NCBI GenBank assembly: GCA_964612925.1
Contig: CAZTFU010000006.1
Coordinates: 1 to 64,000 of the forward strand
Source: Phil1 sp964612925
Lineage (GTDB): Bacteria > Bacillota > Clostridia > Christensenellales > CAG-138
DNA length: 64,000 bases
Direction: 5' to 3'
Shown here in pieces: positions 35,716-43,113 of this stretch. The notes under the pieces are model-generated. The model saw only the letters and a program-made list of their open reading frames with translations, was not told the origin of the DNA and did no database searches. The position numbers were made by a program, and so were the translations under genes. The stretch's first letter is position 1; the number at the start of each line of letters is the position of its first letter.

Positions 35716-36276
35716 ATGAAGAGCAAACGCCAGAATTATGACAGCGTGCAGAGCCTTATAATAGCAACGGCCGCAAAGCTTTTTACCGAAAACGGTGCGG
35801 ACGGGACAAGCCTTAACGACATTGCCAAGGCCGCAAACCTTGCCAAGGGCACGTTGTACTATTATTACCCTGCCAAGGATGAGCTTATTGCGGATGTTGC
35901 CCGTACCCACGGCGATTGGCTTGGGGATACGGTTTTGGCATGGGCGGAAACGTTGCAACGCGATACGGACGCATATGATGCAATGAAAAGCCTTATACAG
36001 CAGCTTTTATGGGATGAAATGCACACAAAGCTTCATGTTGTGCTTTGCGCACATGCGGCGGTGCGCGGCGGCGAGCTGAATGAGCTTATTGAAACCATGC
36101 GTAAAAAGTGGGCATTGATGCTTGAGGTGGGGTCGCTGAAACTGCAATCGAATGATGCACGTACAATACGCTCACGAAGCGGATCTTTTTTCTCAATGGC
36201 GGTTGGCTACATGGCAAAAACCGACATATCGGATGAGGATATAGACGAGTTTGTCGGCATTTTTCTTGCCAAATAG
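35716..36276 (+). CDS. TetR/AcrR family transcriptional regulator
   Basis: A 186-residue repressor. The N-terminal DNA-binding domain is clear (LIIATAAKLFTENGADGTSLNDIAKAANLAKGTLYYYYPAKDEL), and the remaining helical ligand domain is divergent as usual. The ATG at 35716 follows GGGGAGG by 8 nt; an upstream in-frame GTG is not supported. Its position after the MATE gene suggests control of that pump. Confidence 0.88.
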   Translation: MKSKRQNYDSVQSLIIATAAKLFTENGADGTSLNDIAKAANLAKGTLYYYYPAKDELIADVARTHGDWLGDTVLAWAETLQRDTDAYDAMKSLIQQLLWDEMHTKLHVVLCAHAAVRGGELNELIETMRKKWALMLEVGSLKLQSNDARTIRSRSGSFFSMAVGYMAKTDISDEDIDEFVGIFLAK

Positions 36277-36302
36277 ATAAAAACAGAATAATAAATCACA
36301 TG

Positions 36303-36326
36303 GGCGGTTGCAAAGCCGCCTTTTTT
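36303..36326 (+). terminator. Terminator after the MATE-TetR pair
   Basis: GGCGG (36303-36307) pairs with CCGCC (36316-36320) with T residues 36321-36326 following. It overlaps the -35 region of the putative mgtE promoter. Confidence 0.7.
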
Positions 36327-36337
36327 GGTGGTAAAAT
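36308..36337 (+). promoter_or_regulatory. Putative mgtE promoter
   Basis: TTGCAA (36308-36313), an 18-nt spacer and TAAAAT (36332-36337) preceded by TGG. It gives an mRNA leader of about 215 nt before mgtE. Confidence 0.5.
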
Positions 36338-36386
36338 ATATATGCGCGTTTGCGTAAATAATTAAGAAAGGACAGAAAGACCCAAC

Positions 36387-36485
36387 ATGGATGCAGGGCC
36401 TTGTCCCGATTGCGGGAACAAAATGAATATTTGGACGGCCGCACTCCGACTTGTCGTGGGTATCTGTTCGCGTGATATCGCATAA
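36387..36485 (+). CDS. Possible upstream ORF (32 residues) in the mgtE leader
   Basis: A short frame starting ATGGATGCAGGG with AAAGGA about 14 nt upstream. The peptide begins MDAGPCPDCGNKM (a CPDCG zinc-knuckle-like motif), continues with a hydrophobic stretch (TAALRLVVGIC) and stops at 36483-36485, in the loop of the 36469-36499 hairpin. It could be a regulatory leader peptide whose translation opens that hairpin, or a chance frame. No family is recognised. Confidence 0.35.
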   Translation: MDAGPCPDCGNKMNIWTAALRLVVGICSRDIA

Positions 36486-36499
36486 AATGTGATATCGCG
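36469..36499 (+). promoter_or_regulatory. Hairpin in the mgtE leader
   Basis: CGCG and ATATCGC on the left pair with GTGATATCGCG on the right (11 bp with a 2-nt bulge, loop ATAAAAT). It contains two direct copies of GTGATATCGC. GGACGG (36433-36438) could also pair with CCGTCC (36530-36535) across it. No known riboswitch class, including the Mg2+ M-box, is recognised. Confidence 0.5.
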
Positions 36500-36559
36500 T
36501 TAAAATATCCGTTATAAATTGCAGGCAGACCGTCCGTAAAAAAGGAGGTTTGCTTTTTT

Positions 36560-37924
36560 ATGACTCAGGAAACTGTTTTGGAACTGACAGAGCTGCTTCA
36601 GGGCAGAAAATACGGTGAGGTCAAGCTTATCGTACAGCAGATGAACGAGGTGGACGCTGCGGAGGCGATAGAGGACATATTCGACGAATCCGGCGACGGT
36701 GAAACGCTTATAAAGCTTTTTCGCCTGCTTCCAAAGGATACCGCGGCGGAAGCGTTTGCATACATACACGGCGATGTAAGGCAACGACTTATTGAACTGC
36801 TTAGCGATACCGAGCTTAGCTATATACTTGACGACCTTTACCTTGACGACTACGTTGACCTTGTGGAGGAAATGCCCTCAAACGTGGTAAAAAGGCTTAT
36901 GCAGGTATCAAGCCCCGAAAACAGAAGCCTTATAAACGAATATTTAAGGTATCCCAAGGATTCAGCGGGCAGCCTTATGACAAACGAATACGTTTACTTG
37001 AAGCCGCGCCTTACGGTGGAGCAGGCGTTCGGCGTTATACGCAGCACGGGTATAGATAAGGAAACGATATACACCTGCTATGTAATATCGGGCGAAAGGC
37101 GGCTTGAGGGCGTTATAACCATAAAAGAACTGCTGCTTGCCGACCCTAAAAGCGCGGTGGGCGACATTATGAATACGAACGTTATCCACGCCCATACCGT
37201 TGACGACAGGGAGGAAGTTGCAAAGCTTTTTTATAAGTATGACATGATTGCACTGCCCGTTGTTGACAATGAGGAAAGGCTTGTGGGCATAATCACGGTT
37301 GACGATGCCGTGGACGTGTTGCAAGAAGAGAATACCGAGGACTTTGAAAAAATGGCAGGTATGGCGCCGAGCGAAGAGGAGTATTTGAAAACTCCCGTTT
37401 GGAAGCTTGCCAAAAACAGAATAGTATGGCTTGCCGCACTTATGCTTTCAAGCATGGTGACGGGCGCAATGCTTGAGCATTTTGAGGCGGCAATAGCGGC
37501 CGTGCCGCTGCTTGTAAGTTTTATACCCATGCTTATGGATACGGGCGGAAACAGCGGAACACAGGCCTCAACAATGGTAATACGCGGACTTGCGCTGGAT
37601 GAAATAGAACCGCGGGATGCGGCGCGTGTTTGGTTTAAGGAAATAAGGGTAGCACTGCTTGTAAGTGCCGCGCTTGCGCTTATTAACTTTGTACGTATAG
37701 TGGTTCAGTACAATGATGCAGCCGTTGCGGCAATAGTATCGCTTACGCTTATCGCAACGGTGTGCATTGCAAAGTCGCTCGGGTGCCTTTTGCCTCTTCT
37801 TGCAAAAAGGCTGAAGCTTGACCCCGCACTTATGGCAACGCCCGTACTTACCACCGTTACCGATGCCGCAAGCATATTGGTTTATTTTTCGCTTACGATG
37901 AAGCTGCTCGGCAACAGGCTGTGA
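36560..37924 (+). CDS. mgtE: Magnesium transporter MgtE
   Basis: A 454-residue Mg2+ channel/transporter. The N-terminal helical Mg2+-sensing domain (LIELLSDTELSYILDDLYLDD) is followed by two CBS domains (about residues 135-260, with VGDIMNTNVIHAHTVDDREE) and five membrane segments in the C-terminal part (LVSFIPMLMDTGGNSGTQAST contains the pore helix). AAAGGAGG precedes the ATG at about 8 nt. It has a ~215-nt structured leader that probably regulates expression. Confidence 0.95.
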   Translation: MTQETVLELTELLQGRKYGEVKLIVQQMNEVDAAEAIEDIFDESGDGETLIKLFRLLPKDTAAEAFAYIHGDVRQRLIELLSDTELSYILDDLYLDDYVDLVEEMPSNVVKRLMQVSSPENRSLINEYLRYPKDSAGSLMTNEYVYLKPRLTVEQAFGVIRSTGIDKETIYTCYVISGERRLEGVITIKELLLADPKSAVGDIMNTNVIHAHTVDDREEVAKLFYKYDMIALPVVDNEERLVGIITVDDAVDVLQEENTEDFEKMAGMAPSEEEYLKTPVWKLAKNRIVWLAALMLSSMVTGAMLEHFEAAIAAVPLLVSFIPMLMDTGGNSGTQASTMVIRGLALDEIEPRDAARVWFKEIRVALLVSAALALINFVRIVVQYNDAAVAAIVSLTLIATVCIAKSLGCLLPLLAKRLKLDPALMATPVLTTVTDAASILVYFSLTMKLLGNRL

Positions 37925-37956
37925 ATTAATAGTCAAATAAAATGAGCCTAATACGG

Positions 37957-37986
37957 TTGCGTTCCGTGCGCGTGGAGTGATAAAAT
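37957..37986 (+). promoter_or_regulatory. Promoter of the NusG_II/Gx operon
   Basis: TTGCGT (37957-37962), an 18-nt spacer and TAAAAT (37981-37986) preceded by TGA (extended -10). The ATG of the first gene lies only 7 nt after the -10. Confidence 0.6.
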
Positions 37987-37993
37987 ATACTGT

Positions 37994-38344
37994 ATGAAAA
38001 GGGCAGATCTTCTTTTGGCCGCGGGTGCGGCAGTCGTGGCGGTGATATTGTTTTTACTGCTTGACGGTACGGCGGGCAATGAGGCCATTATTTACTTAAA
38101 CGGAGAGGAATATGCCCGAATGTCGCTTTATGTTAAGGATACCCTATGCATAGATCAGGGCGACGGTAAAATAAACATTATAGAAACGGATGGGCGCGGC
38201 GGCGTTAGAATGCAAAGCTCAAGCTGCAAAAACCGGATATGCGTGGATCAGGGTTGGCTTGAGGCTAACGGCGCGGACAATGCCGAATGGATAGTGTGTC
38301 TGCCAAACGGCATAAGCATTTGCATTGCCGAGGGCGAACGATGA
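37994..38344 (+). CDS. NusG domain II-containing membrane protein
   Basis: A 116-residue protein with one N-terminal membrane anchor (residues about 6-25) and an extracytoplasmic NusG_II domain, which includes the SSCKNRICVDQGW segment with two conserved cysteines and the end IVCLPNGISICI. It overlaps the Gx gene by four bases (ATGA). NusG_II and Gx genes pair widely in Firmicutes, and such pairs occur in flavin-based extracellular electron transfer loci (I recall EetA/EetB of Listeria as members, to be confirmed). There is no ribosome-binding site, so the mRNA may be leaderless. Confidence 0.85.
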   Translation: MKRADLLLAAGAAVVAVILFLLLDGTAGNEAIIYLNGEEYARMSLYVKDTLCIDQGDGKINIIETDGRGGVRMQSSSCKNRICVDQGWLEANGADNAEWIVCLPNGISICIAEGER

Positions 38345-38832
38345 ACACATCTAAGCTTACAAGGGGCGCATTGCTTGCATCGCTTATGCTTGCGCTCGGC
38401 TATGTTGAATCGCTCCTGCCCGCATTCTCAAGCGTGCCGGGCGTAAAGCTCGGGCTTGCGAATACGGTGCTGATGTACGCACTGTACCTTACGGATACAA
38501 AAAGTGCATTGGCATTGGCGGTGATAAAGGTGGCGCTCAGTGCGTTTTTATACGGAAGTCCCGCGGCTGTGATATACAGCATAAGCGGAGCGGCGGTCAG
38601 CATGGCAGCGATGGTTTTGCTCATGCGCACGGGCAAATTTTCACCCACGGGCGTCGGCATCGGCGGTGCGATAGGGCATAATGTAGGTCAATGTGCTGCT
38701 GCTGCGGCGGTGATAGGTATTGCACCCATAGCCGCATATTTGCCGATATTGCTCATCAGCGGTGTGCTGACGGGCTTTGTAACAGGTACGGTTACGGCGT
38801 TGCTTATAAAGCATTTGCGCCGATCCAAATAA
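38341..38832 (+). CDS. Gx transporter family protein (Hpre_diP_synt_I)
   Basis: A 163-residue membrane protein of the family once named heptaprenyl diphosphate synthase component I, with about five spans and the ECF-S-like pattern LPAFSSVPGVKLGLANTVLMYALY. It resembles substrate-binding subunits of ECF-type transporters. The start overlaps the NusG_II stop. The FMN-binding protein follows 63 nt later. The proposed role is a membrane partner in electron or quinone-related transport; the old enzymatic name is probably misleading. Confidence 0.85.
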   Translation: MNTSKLTRGALLASLMLALGYVESLLPAFSSVPGVKLGLANTVLMYALYLTDTKSALALAVIKVALSAFLYGSPAAVIYSISGAAVSMAAMVLLMRTGKFSPTGVGIGGAIGHNVGQCAAAAAVIGIAPIAAYLPILLISGVLTGFVTGTVTALLIKHLRRSK

Positions 38833-38895
38833 ATTAAGCTTAATGTTTACCTTTATGGTGGCGGAGGGCTTAAATAAACGAAAGGAATCACGAAC

Positions 38896-39441
38896 ATGAA
38901 AAAAATACCCGCATGGCTGTTGTTGTGCATCATTTCCGTTATTGCAGGTCTTGCACTGGGCTTTACAAATGCCCTTACCGAGGATGTTATTGCCGAAAAC
39001 GATGCCGCCAAAAGCGAACTTGCAAGAAAGACCGTTATGGCGGAGGCGGACGAGTTTGTGGAGCTGGAGCTTGATAATAACGGCGATATAGGCTACTGCT
39101 ATCAGGCCAAAAAGAGCGGGGAAACTATAGGCTATGTCGCCATGGCAACCGCTAACGGCTACGGCGGGGTAATAGAGGTGACCGTTGGTATTGACACGAA
39201 CGGCATCATAACGGGCATAAGTTGCGGCGGTTCCGATTTTAACGAGACTGCGGGCCTTGGCGCAAAGGTGAAGGAAGCCGCATTTACCGACCAGTTTGCG
39301 GGTATGAGCGGCCCCGTTAGCATAACCAAGGATGGTGGCGAGGTGGATGCCGTAACAGCCGCATCAAGAAGTTCCCGTGCGGTATGCACCGCCGTGAACG
39401 CCGCCTGCGATTACGTGGCAGGTATCATGGGTGCAAATTAA
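38896..39441 (+). CDS. FMN-binding domain protein (RnfG/PplA-like)
   Basis: A 181-residue protein with an N-terminal signal anchor (IPAWLLLCIISVIAGLALGF) and one extracytoplasmic FMN-binding domain. The ApbE-type flavinylation motif DxxTGAT appears as DAVTAAS (residues 151-157), with Ala for Gly and Ser as the acceptor position. Such domains carry covalent FMN and move electrons at the outer face of the membrane in Rnf, Nqr and extracellular electron transfer systems. It follows NusG_II and Gx, suggesting one module. No ApbE flavin transferase is in the window. Confidence 0.85.
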   Translation: MKKIPAWLLLCIISVIAGLALGFTNALTEDVIAENDAAKSELARKTVMAEADEFVELELDNNGDIGYCYQAKKSGETIGYVAMATANGYGGVIEVTVGIDTNGIITGISCGGSDFNETAGLGAKVKEAAFTDQFAGMSGPVSITKDGGEVDAVTAASRSSRAVCTAVNAACDYVAGIMGAN

Positions 39442-39530
39442 CGCCCTTTGTACGGCGAACGGCAAGTATTGTTTCTGCATGGCCAAATTAGGCACATTCG
39501 GGGCGATGAGCACAAAAGAATATAACTATT

Positions 39531-39556
39531 GGGGCAGCATTGACTGCCCCGTTTTT
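39531..39556 (+). terminator. Terminator directly before the alkyltransferase-like gene
   Basis: GGGGCAG (39531-39537) pairs with CTGCCCC (39544-39550), followed by G and five T residues. It ends four bases before the next ATG. Confidence 0.75.
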
Positions 39557-39560
39557 GATA

Positions 39561-39863
39561 ATGGAACAAAAGGGATTTTTTGAAAGTGTATATGATATCG
39601 TGCGGCGAATACCGCGCGGCAAGGTGCTTTCATACGGAATGATAGCCTGCATGCTCGGCTATCCGAACAGGGCGCGCTATGTGGGCTACGCCATGCGCTG
39701 CTGCCCCGATGACATACCGTGGCAGCGCGTTGTTAAGGCGGACGGAAGCATCGCCGGCGGCGGTCACGCCGAGCTTAGACGTGCATTGCTTGCGGACGAA
39801 GGGGTTTCCTTCCTGCCCGACGGACGAGTTGATATGGAAAAGCACACGGCCAAGCTTACCTGA
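39561..39863 (+). CDS. Alkyltransferase-like protein (MGMT fold, no catalytic Cys)
   Basis: A 100-residue protein with the DNA-binding domain of O6-methylguanine methyltransferase (VYDIVRRIPRGKVLSYGMIACMLG, then RYVGYAMRCCP). The acceptor motif PCHR reads PWQR (IPWQRVV), so it cannot accept an alkyl group and belongs with the alkyltransferase-like proteins that flag O6-alkylguanine for nucleotide excision repair. The start is uncertain: ATG 39561 gives a family-like N-terminus but has no ribosome-binding site and sits right behind a terminator hairpin. Confidence 0.85.
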   Translation: MEQKGFFESVYDIVRRIPRGKVLSYGMIACMLGYPNRARYVGYAMRCCPDDIPWQRVVKADGSIAGGGHAELRRALLADEGVSFLPDGRVDMEKHTAKLT

Positions 39864-39891
39864 ACCGTGGCTGTATGCCATTCAGAAAGCT

Positions 39892-40626
39892 TTACTCTTC
39901 CTTTATGAACAGCACATAATCCTTGGGGTCGACGTATTTGTCGTTCTTTAGCAGTTCGAAATGAACGTGGCTCCTGTCGCCGCATTCGCTTACGGCGGTA
40001 TCCCCAACATAACCGATTAGGTCACCTGCGTTCAAGCGTGCTCCCTCTTTTGCTATGGGGTCGGATTTAAGATTGCCGTATACGGCGGTCATGCCGTTTT
40101 TGCCTGTAACCTCGACCATAAAGCCAAGCGAATCGTCATTATAAACCTCCGTTACGGTGCCCGCGAAAACGGAATATACCTCACTTCCCTTGGCGGATGC
40201 AATATCAACGCCCGTGTGCGTTGTCCATTGGTCAAGCGTGCGCGAATATATAAGCTCGTTTACGGCAAAATCCCATATTATTTCGCCGCGCACGGGCGGA
40301 CTCAGCTTTGTTGCGGCTGTTGGCTTTGGCGTTTGCGGTGCGGGCGTGATGTCGGGCATGGGCGAAGGGGTCACTTCGCTTGTAGGTGTGGGAGTGATAA
40401 TGGGCAGCAGCACCTCGTCAAGCCGATCGCCTATATCGGTATTCACCTGATCTGCCTGAGTGTTGTTATCATCGCCGCCGTTATCGGTTTTGTTAAGCGT
40501 AAGCATAACGCTCAAGCCTATCGCGCATATCAGCGCGAACGCAACCACATATATCCCTCTTTTTTTAAGAAAGCCTATCGTTGCATTTTTTATGCCCACA
40601 AGGGCTGTTTTAATGTTCTTTTTCAT
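39892..40626 (-). CDS. spoIIQ: SpoIIQ-like M23 peptidase
   Basis: A 244-residue protein with a basic cytoplasmic N-terminus, one membrane anchor (GIYVVAFALICAIGLSVML), a Pro/Thr linker (about residues 65-105) and a LytM/M23 domain. Zinc ligands are intact: HTGVD (HxGxD) and HVHFE (HxH). Size, topology and domain match SpoIIQ, the forespore protein that pairs with SpoIIIAH; clostridial versions keep a zinc site, unlike B. subtilis. The start follows GAGGTGAT. A general M23 wall peptidase is the alternative. It points to a spore-forming host. Confidence 0.75.
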   Translation of the reverse strand: MKKNIKTALVGIKNATIGFLKKRGIYVVAFALICAIGLSVMLTLNKTDNGGDDNNTQADQVNTDIGDRLDEVLLPIITPTPTSEVTPSPMPDITPAPQTPKPTAATKLSPPVRGEIIWDFAVNELIYSRTLDQWTTHTGVDIASAKGSEVYSVFAGTVTEVYNDDSLGFMVEVTGKNGMTAVYGNLKSDPIAKEGARLNAGDLIGYVGDTAVSECGDRSHVHFELLKNDKYVDPKDYVLFIKEE

Positions 40627-40707
40627 AAATCGGATCACCTCGTTGCATAGTATTGCCCGAATTAGGCTTTTTCAATCTTTTTTCACATTAGTTTTGATTG
40701 TGCGTAA

Positions 40708-40735
40708 TTGTGTGGGGCGCAATATGTGTTATAAT
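40708..40735 (+). promoter_or_regulatory. Promoter of the DUF1385 gene
   Basis: TTGTGT (40708-40713), a 16-nt spacer and TATAAT (40730-40735) preceded by TGT (extended -10). Confidence 0.6.
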
Positions 40736-40786
40736 AGTTGGGCGGAATGTCCGCAGTATGAGTTTTTTGAAAGGACAGATTATTAT

Positions 40787-41740
40787 ATGGCAAGAGTCAG
40801 TAGCGTGGGCGGTCAGGCCGTTATGGAAGGCGTTATGATGAAATCCCCTACGGGTATTGCAATGGCGGTAAGGTGTGCGGACGGCAGCATTTCCACAAAG
40901 TATGACGGGTGTACAACAAAAGCAAAAAAGGGCACGTTCTGGGGACTTCCGATAGTAAGGGGCGTTGTAACGTTTATAGAATCGCTTGTAACGGGCATGA
41001 ATACCCTTACCGAAAGCGCGAAGCTCGCCGGTGAAGAAATAGACGAGGAACCGACCAAATTCGAAAAATGGCTGAGTGAGAAGCTTGGCAAGTCGGTAGA
41101 AAGCATAGTTATAGGCGTTGCGGTAATACTGGCCGTTGCACTCAGCGTGGGGCTTTTCTTCCTTCTGCCGCTTGGAATAAGCTCGCTTATATTCGGCAAG
41201 GCGACCGAGGTTGCCGGCGTTTGGAAAAGCCTTACGGAGGGACTTGTAAGGCTTGTTATTTTCCTTGGGTATATAGTGCTTTGCTCACGCATGAAGGATG
41301 TAAGGCGCGTGTTCATGTATCACGGTGCGGAGCATAAAACCATTGCCTGTTATGAGGCCGAACAGCCGCTTACACCCGAAAACGCGATGAAGCATTCAAG
41401 ACTGCATCCGCGTTGCGGAACGAATTATCTGTTCCTTGTTATGGCGGTTTCAATACTGTTCTTTGCGGCAATAGGGTGGAATGCAAACTTCTTTGCCCGT
41501 TTAGCTATGCGATTGGTATTTCTTCCCGTGGTTGCGGGCCTGTCTTATGAGGTGCTGCGCTTTGCCGCACGGCATGATAATTGGTTCACCCGCGTACTGC
41601 GCGCCCCCGGCATGGCACTGCAAAAACTTACTACAAAGGAACCCACTGAGGACATGCTTGAGGTTGCGATAACCGCATTTAACCTTGCGATGGATCCGTC
41701 AAGCGTGAACGCCGCAGGGCAGACTCAGTGCGAGGAGTGA
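40787..41740 (+). CDS. DUF1385 (YqhQ-like) membrane protein
   Basis: A 317-residue DUF1385 protein. The N-terminus VGGQAVMEGVMMKSP is the family hallmark, followed by four to five membrane segments and the conserved FMYHGAEHKTIACYE and HPRCGTNYLF motifs with possible metal ligands (His, Glu, Cys). I use the ATG at 40787 (GAAAGGA upstream) because the family motif begins there; the longer open frame upstream is non-coding promoter sequence. The function is unknown. Its last 16 bases overlap the converging methyltransferase gene. Confidence 0.85.
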   Translation: MARVSSVGGQAVMEGVMMKSPTGIAMAVRCADGSISTKYDGCTTKAKKGTFWGLPIVRGVVTFIESLVTGMNTLTESAKLAGEEIDEEPTKFEKWLSEKLGKSVESIVIGVAVILAVALSVGLFFLLPLGISSLIFGKATEVAGVWKSLTEGLVRLVIFLGYIVLCSRMKDVRRVFMYHGAEHKTIACYEAEQPLTPENAMKHSRLHPRCGTNYLFLVMAVSILFFAAIGWNANFFARLAMRLVFLPVVAGLSYEVLRFAARHDNWFTRVLRAPGMALQKLTTKEPTEDMLEVAITAFNLAMDPSSVNAAGQTQCEE

Positions 41741-42909
41741 GGATAAAGCAATTCATACAGCGTTGGCCGTAAATTGAATTGCTGCATCAGCCTTTCCGCT
41801 TCATTAAGTGCATTTCGTCCGGCATTGTCAAGTGCCGGGCGCTTTTTTATCGCACGGATAAGCAGATTTTTTGGCGTGTGGCTAAGATCCACAAATTCAA
41901 GCACCTGCGTTTTGTAGCCGCGGCTTTCAAGCAGATTTGCGCGTATGGCATCCGTCATAAGGGCGGCCATGCGCTCCTTTATTATGCCGTATCGGGTCAT
42001 TATTTTCAGCTCATCGGTTTCCATTTGCCCGTTGAGCTCGTGCTGACAGCACGGCACGGAAAGTATCATCCGCGCCCCGCGACACACTGCATTGTGCAGT
42101 GCATAATCGGTTGCCGTATCACAGGCGTGCAGGGTTACAACCATATCCGCAGGGGCATTCATATCGTATTGGGCAATGTCGCCAAGCTCAAAATGCAGAG
42201 AGCTGTAGCCGTATTTTTGCGCGGCGGCGGAGCATTTTGCAATAACGTCCGCCTTTAGGTCAAGCCCCGTCATGTTCACCTGAATACCGAGTATGTTCAC
42301 AAGATAATGGTACAGCACGAACGTAAGGTAGGATTTTCCGCAGCCGAAGTCAATTATCCTGAGCGGCGGCCTGTCGGAACGGTCAAGGTAGCCGTCCTCA
42401 TTTATCGCATCGCGCACGGTTTCAAGAAAACGGTTTATTTGAACGAATTTGTCGCGCATGGGTGCGGCAATACGGCCGTCCTTTGTAAACACGCCCATGT
42501 CGATAAGCGCGGGTATGGGTTCATTTTCGCTTAAAATATATTGCTTTGTGCGGTTATGCTCGCCCTGTGGCGCCTTTGGCGCGGTGGAGGAAAGCGGCTT
42601 TTTTGAATAATTCACTCCGTCATATGCGCGGTTGAGCATAAGGATATGCTCACCGTTCTCGGTGTAGGCATTCAGTTGCCTGTATGTTCTTGATGAAAGC
42701 TCAGCCTTTAGCGCGTCCGCAAGCATAGGCTCGGCTATGTTTTGGTGGAATGCCTGCTTTTCCGTAAAGCGGCTTATGTGGTAACCGCCGACCTTGGCCT
42801 CTACGGTACAGCGGCGATATTGCGCTGATGACGGCGCACGTGAAAGAATTATTTTATTTGGCTTATCAAGCACTATCCGCTCCACGGCGTTATCTATGCT
42901 GAGCTTCAT
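41725..42909 (-). CDS. SAM-dependent methyltransferase (Methyltransf_32-like)
   Basis: A 394-residue protein. The first 150 residues are a domain without a recognised function. The C-terminal part is a class I methyltransferase with motif I IIDFGCGKSYLTFVLYHYL, an acidic ribose-binding region (GLDLKAD) and VVTLHACDTATDYAL followed by LSVPCCQHEL, which matches a family acting on nucleic acid or small substrates. AAGGAG lies 9 nt before the ATG. Its stop overlaps the converging DUF1385 gene by 16 bp. The substrate is unknown. Confidence 0.82.
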   Translation of the reverse strand: MKLSIDNAVERIVLDKPNKIILSRAPSSAQYRRCTVEAKVGGYHISRFTEKQAFHQNIAEPMLADALKAELSSRTYRQLNAYTENGEHILMLNRAYDGVNYSKKPLSSTAPKAPQGEHNRTKQYILSENEPIPALIDMGVFTKDGRIAAPMRDKFVQINRFLETVRDAINEDGYLDRSDRPPLRIIDFGCGKSYLTFVLYHYLVNILGIQVNMTGLDLKADVIAKCSAAAQKYGYSSLHFELGDIAQYDMNAPADMVVTLHACDTATDYALHNAVCRGARMILSVPCCQHELNGQMETDELKIMTRYGIIKERMAALMTDAIRANLLESRGYKTQVLEFVDLSHTPKNLLIRAIKKRPALDNAGRNALNEAERLMQQFNLRPTLYELLYPHSSH

Positions 42910-43040
42910 GCAACAATGCTCCTTAGCGTAATGATATAATATAATACAATTAAGCCGTGCCGCGTGTCAAATGGCTTAAATGGTGTTGACATTACACTTT
43001 GCTTTAATGCTAATCTTATTGCGAGCGTTGGGGCATAATA

Positions 43041-43071
43041 TTGTGAAAAAACTGCAAAGCTATGGTATAAT
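43041..43071 (+). promoter_or_regulatory. Promoter of the M16C peptidase gene
   Basis: TTGTGA (43041-43046) and TATAAT (43066-43071) preceded by TGG; the spacer is 19 nt, so the extended -10 probably dominates. Confidence 0.55.
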
Positions 43072-43113
43072 GCTTCCAATGATGATATCATTAAAAGAAA
43101 ACGGAGGAAATAT

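Noticed and set aside
36327..36559. M-box (Mg2+) riboswitch before mgtE
   Set aside because: The conserved M-box segments (for example the AGGTGAGGCTCCT-like 5' part) are not present. I call only an unknown structured leader.
39561..39863. Active O6-methylguanine methyltransferase
   Set aside because: The PCHR acceptor motif reads PWQR, so there is no acceptor cysteine.
40460..40786. A 109-residue N-terminal extension of the DUF1385 protein
   Set aside because: It covers the divergent promoter region and the start of spoIIQ in antisense. The family motif begins at the ATG at 40787.
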